Shown here in pieces: positions 1 through 5,254 of a DNA stretch of 5,254 nucleotides; positions within the stretch are counted from its first letter, which is position 1, and the number at the start of each line of letters is the position of its first letter. Made by a program: the position numbers and the translations under genes. Source of the stretch: an uncultured Pseudomonadota bacterium (lineage in GTDB: Bacteria > Pseudomonadota > Gammaproteobacteria > Burkholderiales > Eutrophovitaceae); assembly GCA_913057845.1 (NCBI GenBank), contig CAJXPC010000146.1:1-5254 (forward strand). The letters run 5' to 3'. Below the pieces are notes generated by a model that worked only from the letters and a program-made list of their open reading frames with translations, was not told the origin of the DNA and searched no databases.

Positions 1-47
1 CTACACCTCTCTATTCGTCGGCAGCGTCAGATGTGTATAAGAGACAG
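1..47 (+). other. Residual Nextera (Tn5) sequencing adapter, not genomic
   Basis: This is library-construction sequence left on the contig end. Bases 1-6 (CTACAC) are the end of the P5 arm. Bases 7-14 (CTCTCTAT) match a standard 8-base Nextera i5 index. Bases 15-28 (TCGTCGGCAGCGTC) are the read-1 primer site, and bases 29-47 (AGATGTGTATAAGAGACAG) are the 19-base transposon mosaic end. The order and spacing match the published adapter exactly. Read on the minus strand in the frame of the adjacent gene, it adds the false tail LSLIHI and a false stop at 27-29. It should be trimmed, and the contig should be treated as starting at base 48. Confidence 0.98.
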
Positions 48-3000
48 GTGCTGGATTTCACCAGTGGCTATTTGTGCCATGGGAGTGGGAAGTTGGTAAA
101 TTTGAAGTGCCGTTTCAAGTTCGACTATTTTTTCGATTATTGAAATCGAATGCTTCCCTTGCAGTCCAATTTCCCTGAGTCGTTTTGTCAACGCATCGCT
201 GGGCCCCTGGTTTGCAATACCTACCTTCCTTTGCCGCCCGCGGCCATTGTTCAAAAGTATCAGAATGGCCACAGATAGCACTGTGAGCTGGTGACGGCGT
301 GTAACAGCAAAGTTAGGATCAATGTCTTCATAGGCAAACTCAATGTGCACTTTGTCATCCAAACTAAATGTTCGGTAATCTTCCATAAGCGCTCTTTTGA
401 GGATTGCCAAATCAGTAATGCCATTCAGCGTGACCAATGAAAAGGCAAAAAGAAGATTCAAGTCAGCGATTGATTTGAATTGTTTGTGGTCGTTGAGCAA
501 ACCTGTCAGTTCGTCATCGATAACTTGTCTTTTGTTAAGATTTATTAGCCACCTGGTGTCAATCGGATTTCGTTCCTCAAGGCCCAGCCATGTTTTATAT
601 TCGATATTGCCAAAGTCGACTCCATCAACACATTTGTAAAAATGAGATGCTAGTGCTCTGAATGAGTCCTGGTATTTTTCTGTTGTTTTAATTGTTGTGA
701 GGGTTTCTTGAGCGGCTTTCGCGCGTTTTTCCGGTTGAAGTTTGTTGATGTCTGCTGCGAACGATTCAATCTGTTTTTTTAGCCGACCAAATTTAGATAG
801 TCGATCTCTTCGGCGTTTTTCTTCTCCAAAAAACTTCGGAAATTTCTTTCCGCTGAAGGAAGTGCCGGCCGGTAGATGGACGGTAGGAAGGTTCTCTGGA
901 AAGAAACGTTCTAAATGCGCTGTTGTGCCAATGCGGATTGCATCAAGATCCTTTTTTCGTATTCGGGTGCTGCCGCTACCGTGAATGGCAAGTTTTAGAT
1001 GTTGATGTCCAAGTAATTGGTCGATTAGTTCGCGATCTGGAAGCTGGAGGTGACTAGACGCTAAGTGCCTGCAAAAATTGCTTACCAAGTCTTTATTTTG
1101 TGTGTAGTTGTAGATCCAGTTTTCGCCAATATGTTCGATTCCTTTGTCCGAAATGTGGAAGAAGAACGGAATTTTTTGTTTGACTTCACTTTTCGGATTG
1201 GCAAGTTCAGCGATTGAGGCAGCCAGTTTTTTACATTCCGTGTGTTCCGACAATTCTTGCAGTAAGGGAAGGTAGACTTCTTTTACCCAATTAACAAACT
1301 CTATATTTAGCGGAACCACTCTGGTGGCATTTCGGCTGCCAAGGTCCTTGTCGATGATAATCAAAAGGGCAAGGTCTAGATCGAAGTTAGCGATCTCTGC
1401 GAATGGGTCTAAAAGCGGCCTGGGTGCGGTCGCAAGACTCAAATGCAGAATTGCAAGATCCGTTACCGAATTCCAAAACTCATAGAGATCATTACTTTGG
1501 GTTTTCTCAAAAATTGAGTTACAAAGAAAATGAACTTGATTTTGTGCTTTCAATAAATCAGGGCAGTAGATGGACCCTGCGATGTTGGTGCCGCGACTGT
1601 CACTTTTCCGATAATAGGCAGTGCTCGCATCGCGTTGCTCGTTTGGCCGCAGATGCAAAAGTTGACCTTCAGTCAAGTTTCTTGTGTCACGATTGTGAAT
1701 GAGTCGCAGACAATGGCACGGCCAATTTGAATGATCAACCTGTAGAATTTTGTTGAGTAGTTTTAGTCCGATAAATATACGGTCAAGAGTCCTCGAGTAG
1801 CTATCAGCCCTGTTTGCCTCCAAGCCCTCAGTGCTCCCAACCTGTCTCTCTACAGGAGCTGCCTGTTGGTTGGCACTCAGTAGTTCGATTATTGGTAATT
1901 TGTAATTTTGGTATTTCGATAAAAGCTGGATGATTCGCTTTGGAAGGTCAATGTGCTGAATGGTCTCTACATCACTTGGCAATTCGTCCTCTGACAATTT
2001 GTTGTAGGGGTCGAACTGAGGTCTCTGCCGGTGGAGTTTGCTAAGGTCATGACTGAAGTGCCAATCTTCTTGGCTAACAAATGATGGTTCGGTGTAAGCG
2101 AGGTTTTTCAACGGTTGGCTGGTTTTTATCTGTAGCCAAATTACCGCTGCGATTACCTCTACATCCTCGCTATCTAAATGCTCATTAGCCAAAAGCGTTA
2201 GGCGAACTTGCTCCGGTAATTCTGCATCAGGTTCAAATTTCTGGACAAAAGTTTCGATTTCCTTGTTGATAAAAGGATTGGCCGCACACCATACAGATTC
2301 TTCCACTGATCTCTGCCACTTCCTATTTTGATCGTCGATTTTCTTTGGTCTATCGATTACCCTTTCTTGGTGTGAGGATTTTCGAATCAGCGTATTTGTT
2401 GATTGTTTATCGGCAGATTCTGATTTCAATGACTGTGTTTCGTCATTGAGGGTTGCTCCGACGGCTTCATCATCTGATATTTTGAGTTGTGAGTGAAGAG
2501 AGGGTGTCTTGATTGAGTTGTCAATCAGGGTCCAAGGCTTTTCACTTGTACTAAAGAAAATTATCGGTTCTGATCTGAGGTCGTCGATTTTCTTCGAGAG
2601 ATATCGAATCTTCTGAGAGGTTTTGAAGTTTTCAGATTGACGTTCCTCGTGTTCATGAAAGATTTGTTGAAGGATTGTTTGTCGGAAGTCTAGGTAATTC
2701 TGATCCCATTTTTGACGTTTCAAACGCTCTGATAAGAATGACCAAGTTCCGCTGTTTAGATTGCGAAGTGTGTTCAACAACTCGAACGTTTGTCGTGTCA
2801 GGATTGTGGTCTTGTTGCTGTGCAGATAAGTTTGATGGCTTCTTTCTATCAGCCATAGAACCAGTTGTGGATAGATGCCTCTGCAGTTTGAGGTGCCCGT
2901 TTGATTCATCAATTCCAAGAATGGTGCCGAGCCTCGTGAAACCGTCTCACCATTTCCGAATTTCAGCTTTATATCAGTTCGTAGGTGGTAGTAGAAACTG

Positions 3001-3389
3001 GAGTTTCTAAATGCGTCCAATCGGCTCAAAGCGTCGACAATCTTGGAAAGTTTGTTAAAAAATTGGTCTTGCTTACCCCATTGTTCAATTGCCTGACGGT
3101 AACAATCGATGGTTAGCCATCCCATTAGGTAGTGAAGTTGGCCTTCTGAATCTATCGGTACATCGAGAGTAGGGTCTTTCGTTTTGTTTTGAAGGTAATG
3201 GTTGAACCAAATAGTTTCATTCGTTTGCAGACTTAGAGCCAAGTCATGCAAAAAGCTCACTGGGACTTCAACATTTTTGGCGATCTGCACTAGTTGCCAG
3301 GTAAAACCTGGGGCCCGGATTACAAAATCGGGAACCCATTCTGTTGTGGGGGTAGTTGACATTGATGGCATCCAAAAAATTGACACCAT
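48..3389 (-). CDS. Giant tyrosine recombinase/integrase-like protein, 3' end missing
   Basis: An open frame of 1114 genomic codons (H1114 is the last real residue), continuing past the contig end. The middle, roughly residues 630-825, looks like a phage-integrase catalytic domain: box I APRP with R657, a beta-hairpin DKDLGSRNATRVVPL with K681, box II FCRHLAS with R774, and LLGH with H795. Family members normally have HxxR and a Tyr about nine residues after GH; here the His position is N771 and residues 763-905 contain no Tyr. Residues 1-300 and 355-600 are mostly helical-looking with no recognised domain, and 300-355 is a polar linker. Residues 845-875 are very basic, followed by an unassigned extension from 876 onward. 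Ordinary integrases are about 300-450 residues, so this is unusually long. The start is uncertain: ATG at 3389 has AGGA directly against it, with no spacer. ATG at 3362 (MSTTPTTEW) has GGA eight bases upstream and may be the true start. It lies just downstream of, and co-directional with, the two other frames. Coding status is near certain; the integrase-fold assignment is likely; recombinase activity is doubtful. Confidence 0.85.
915..1502 (-). other. Integrase-like catalytic domain within the giant protein
   Basis: Covers about residues 630-825. The signature residues run in the family order. R657 (codon 1419-1421) follows a helix resembling the usual TGxRP motif. K681 (1347-1349) sits between two hydrophobic strands ending in RVVPL. 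R774 (1068-1070) is followed by HLASSHL, as in the usual RHxxAT helix. H795 (1005-1007) is in LLGH. The catalytic Tyr expected near residue 804 (about 978-980) is absent; the local sequence is AIHGSGSTRIRKKDL. Y760 and Y762 lie before box II, and the next Tyr after the domain is Y906. From what I recall of integrase-like proteins, some large divergent ones also carry a Gly/Ser-rich stretch after GH instead of Tyr, so this may be a lineage trait, not a mutation. The fold assignment is by motif only. Confidence 0.65.
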
Positions 3390-3398
3390 TCCTATTAT

Positions 3399-3627
3399 TT
3401 ACAACGAAACGCCATATGCAAGCAAATCGCAATTCCATTTTTTGATCGCGAAGAGTTCTTTGAAAATGTTTTCCGGTATTGGCCCAGCTACGTTAGTCCA
3501 AATTGACTAACCCTTTAGGGTGGCAATGATCGGCAATTGGCCAAACTTTGATTTTTGCTTCAATATCAAAGTCGTCGTATTTGGATTGATAGACGATCTT
3601 CTCTTTGCTGAGTCCAGTGCCCGACAT
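3399..3627 (-). pseudogene. Small reading frame broken by a one-base shift, 75 codons if repaired
   Basis: The ATG at 3625-3627 begins four bases after the stop of the upstream gene. The frame runs 44 codons (MSGTGLSKEKIVYQSKYDDF at its start) to TAA at 3493-3495. In the frame displaced by one base, protein-like sequence continues from 3506 to a TAA at 3399-3401 and ends NCDLLAYGVSL. Removing one base of the AAA run at 3500-3502 joins the halves as ...PKGLVN-WTNVAGPIPE..., giving 75 residues with no internal stop. The joined frame would end nine bases before the ATG at 3389, filling the gap in an operon-like way. The only ribosome-site candidate is AGAGG 13 bases upstream, which is weak, so translational coupling to the upstream stop is possible. 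The product is unknown: mixed charged and hydrophobic, no membrane segment, no recognised motif. It may be a decayed gene, a base-call error, a real 44-residue protein or chance. Confidence 0.35.
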
Positions 3628-3631
3628 TCGA

Positions 3632-5254
3632 CTAGCGTAACCTCTGGTTGATTTGCGCTTCGGTGTCCTCCCGGGCGGCTTCCCGTTCATAAGTACTTGT
3701 CAGTCTCATAAGCAGTTCGGAGGCAACGTATGGTGATGTTGTACGTATTTGATGAGCCCAACTTCTGTACTTGTCGGCCAGTTGGCGTTCCTGTTCTCCT
3801 CCGGGACCTCTTGTATGTACCCCTCGCGAGTTGTATACGCCAATATGTGCCCCGCGCATCATCGACTCAGATTGAATATCTTCCATCAGGCCCCTTACTG
3901 CTTCACAAGGCCAGGCGCCGTCCTTGCCGATTTGGGCTGATGCAAATAATTCTCCAATTACATAATCTGCCGTTTCGCCACGTGACAGTTCAGCGCAAGA
4001 CTTGCGTACTGTTTTAGTCCACCTTGCCAAATGCTCGAAGTCAACATTTCCGTTTTCGTCACTTCCTGGAATTCTTTGCAGTGCTTGTATGAGCTTGTAT
4101 CCTTTCTCAGCCATAAATTTGACCTTTTCCTCTTCGACCCTAAATTCTGCTGGATCTGCTGCTCCGTCATTGCGTTTGAATGCCCATACGATGGCTTGAA
4201 CTAGCACCTCCGGGTGTTCTTCAATATAGCGTTCGAGGTTCGGGATTGCGGATTTGGAACCTCGGTCCCATGAGCGGTCTAGCACTTCTAAGTATGCGAA
4301 TTCTAGGCTGGCCTTCTGTTCGAGCGAAAGTTCGCTTGTCTTGTCAATGCATTCAAATGCTTTCTTGACGTAATAGTGTTCGAGCAGGTACTCACCGGCT
4401 TTATCATCGCCGTCTTGCGCCATGACAGTGAGAAGTTGAAAGAGTGTGCGAACAGGCAGTTTTTTGGGTTGATCCTTAACGAGTGCAAATGCTGCACGCG
4501 GTCGCCGCGCCTTCATAATCATATCCACCGCTTTGGTTATCTCTGACGGTGAGTCATGCAGCCATCCGGGAACAACGTCTTTCCAGTACTGCTTTTCAAT
4601 GTATTCTCCATAAGAAGATGCCAGTACCCACACGGCTTCGCCGAAGGGGGCGAGCGTTAATAATTTAGCTGCGCTCTCTGGTCCTATCGTAGTTATAGCG
4701 GATTTAAGAAATACATTAAGTTTCTTGTCGTTGGATATCGCTCCTAAAATGCCCTGAATCATCCATTCCGCGGTGCGGGTGGTATGTTCGTTCTCATTCA
4801 TTGTGTCGAACGCAAGCGTTATCAACGCGAGCAATTCTCCCTCATCCAGTACATTCTCTGCCGAAAGAGCACCGATGATTCCTGATGCTCCACTGCGAGT
4901 TGCTGTTTCGAATAAGCCGGATATTCCATGCATTCCATAAATTTCTTTCAGCGCATCGGACCGTTGTTTACGGATCCGTCTATTGCGTTCTTCATAGTCA
5001 ATGTTTTCTATGTCTTCAAGTTCATCTGCTGACTCGTCGATCCATGGACCCTTGAACAGCCAGATATGTCTGTCAATAAGGTTGCTCGGTTCAAGCATGG
5101 CATGGATGCGCTTGACTCTAGCGGTTATTTGCAATTGTTTTTTGCTTCTCTTTGAACGAATGGCTGCAAATCGGGATAGCGTTGAAACGCGAATCTTCTC
5201 GCGTAATGCAATCTTGTCGATGTCGCCCGCAGTCTCCATCCATGCTTCGACAAG
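3632..5254 (-). CDS. C-terminal part of a large helical protein of unknown function, 5' end missing
   Basis: The frame is open to the right edge: five codons (LVEAW) precede the first ATG at 5237-5239, so that Met is probably internal and the gene is cut by the window. Residue numbers here count from that Met (535 to the TAG at 3632-3634). The sequence is soluble, with no signal peptide or membrane segment, and is dominated by amphipathic helices. There is a charged Arg/Lys-rich start (11-45), an acidic then basic patch (68-92), helical segments around 130-320 that could be a TPR- or HEAT-like solenoid, and a C-terminal block at 465-530. That block has NSRGVHTRG (470-478), GGEQERQLA (480-488) and a final helix rich in Glu and Arg. 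I see no ATPase, nuclease or protease motif in the visible part; any catalytic domain would be upstream. I have a weak recollection of similar C-terminal ends in bacterial proteins of more than 1000 residues of unknown function, but I cannot name the family. It is upstream of, and co-directional with, the integrase-like gene. Coding status is confident; function is open. Confidence 0.85.
   Translation of the reverse strand, partial: LVEAWMETAGDIDKIALREKIRVSTLSRFAAIRSKRSKKQLQITARVKRIHAMLEPSNLIDRHIWLFKGPWIDESADELEDIENIDYEERNRRIRKQRSDALKEIYGMHGISGLFETATRSGASGIIGALSAENVLDEGELLALITLAFDTMNENEHTTRTAEWMIQGILGAISNDKKLNVFLKSAITTIGPESAAKLLTLAPFGEAVWVLASSYGEYIEKQYWKDVVPGWLHDSPSEITKAVDMIMKARRPRAAFALVKDQPKKLPVRTLFQLLTVMAQDGDDKAGEYLLEHYYVKKAFECIDKTSELSLEQKASLEFAYLEVLDRSWDRGSKSAIPNLERYIEEHPEVLVQAIVWAFKRNDGAADPAEFRVEEEKVKFMAEKGYKLIQALQRIPGSDENGNVDFEHLARWTKTVRKSCAELSRGETADYVIGELFASAQIGKDGAWPCEAVRGLMEDIQSESMMRGAHIGVYNSRGVHTRGPGGEQERQLADKYRSWAHQIRTTSPYVASELLMRLTSTYEREAAREDTEAQINQRLR

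Noticed and set aside
1403..1702. 99-codon plus-strand frame with several Cys and His (CRDCHFSDNRQC, LCHDC) resembling a zinc-binding pattern
   Set aside because: It lies wholly antisense to the catalytic domain of the integrase-like gene. The Cys/His pattern arises from the opposite strand of conserved codons and has no start context or neighbours of its own.
1692..1736. Cys-His cluster near residues 553-565 of the integrase-like protein as a zinc finger
   Set aside because: The ligands (H553, C558, C560, H565) have spacing unlike any common zinc-binding motif, and the remaining Cys residues (609, 623) are too distant to complete one with confidence.
2332..2594. 14-base direct repeat TCGTCGATTTTCTT at 2332-2345 and 2581-2594
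   Set aside because: Both copies are in the same reading frame and encode KKIDD. Two copies of a short coding motif in a Lys/Asp-rich region do not indicate a mobile element or attachment site.
3394..3421. Minus-strand promoter TTGCAT (3416-3421), 16 bases, AATAAT (3394-3399)
   Set aside because: The -10-like box matches five of six bases, but the -35-like box matches only three. Such pairs are expected by chance in A+T-rich sequence, so it is not listed as a feature.
3202..3510. 102-codon plus-strand frame crossing the start of the integrase-like gene
   Set aside because: Most of it lies opposite the strongly supported minus-strand gene and the rest opposite the small broken frame. Its composition (many Cys, Ser and Ile) is not protein-like and no motif or ribosome site supports it.
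3510..3521. Inverted repeat ACCCT-TT-AGGGT as a terminator or operator
   Set aside because: The arms are five bases with a two-base loop and no following T-run on either strand. It also lies inside the small reading frame, so chance is the simplest reading.
4002..4368. Short plus-strand frames within the right-hand gene
   Set aside because: All are antisense shadows of the long minus-strand frame, overlap each other in different frames and show no plausible product or ribosome site.

Overview
The window is a bacterial contig end, probably from a short-read metagenome or draft assembly. Bases 1-47 are not genomic: they match an Illumina Nextera/Tn5 library adapter (tail of the P5 arm, an 8-base i5 index, read-1 primer site and the 19-base mosaic end). 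Genomic sequence starts at base 48. The taxon cannot be read from the window. The compact gene packing is bacterial and nothing points to a eukaryote. Sampled lines give about 41% G+C over the left gene and about 47% over the right gene.

Layout: everything I can support is on the minus strand, so reading runs from right to left. (1) 3632-5254 is the 3' part of a gene whose start lies beyond the right edge. It encodes at least 540 residues of a soluble, probably all-alpha protein with no domain I can name. (2) 3390-3631 is a 242-base gap. It is almost filled by a small reading frame that would be 75 codons long if one base of an AAA run at 3500-3502 were removed; as it stands, the frame is broken after 44 codons. 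(3) 48-3389 is a very large gene of at least 1114 codons, cut off by the contig end. Its middle carries the signature of a tyrosine recombinase/phage integrase catalytic domain, with long N- and C-terminal extensions.

The recombinase-like protein is the most interesting item. It keeps box I Arg (R657), the beta-hairpin Lys (K681), box II Arg (R774) and the LLGH motif (H795). The box II His position is Asn, and there is no tyrosine at the usual place after LLGH nor anywhere from residue 763 to 905. It is therefore either a divergent lineage with a displaced nucleophile or an integrase-fold protein that no longer recombines DNA. The three co-directional, tightly spaced reading frames look like one transcription unit. 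An accessory module (mobile island or defence-type cargo) is a reasonable inference but is not demonstrated here. No RNA gene, CRISPR array, insertion sequence end or convincing terminator was seen.
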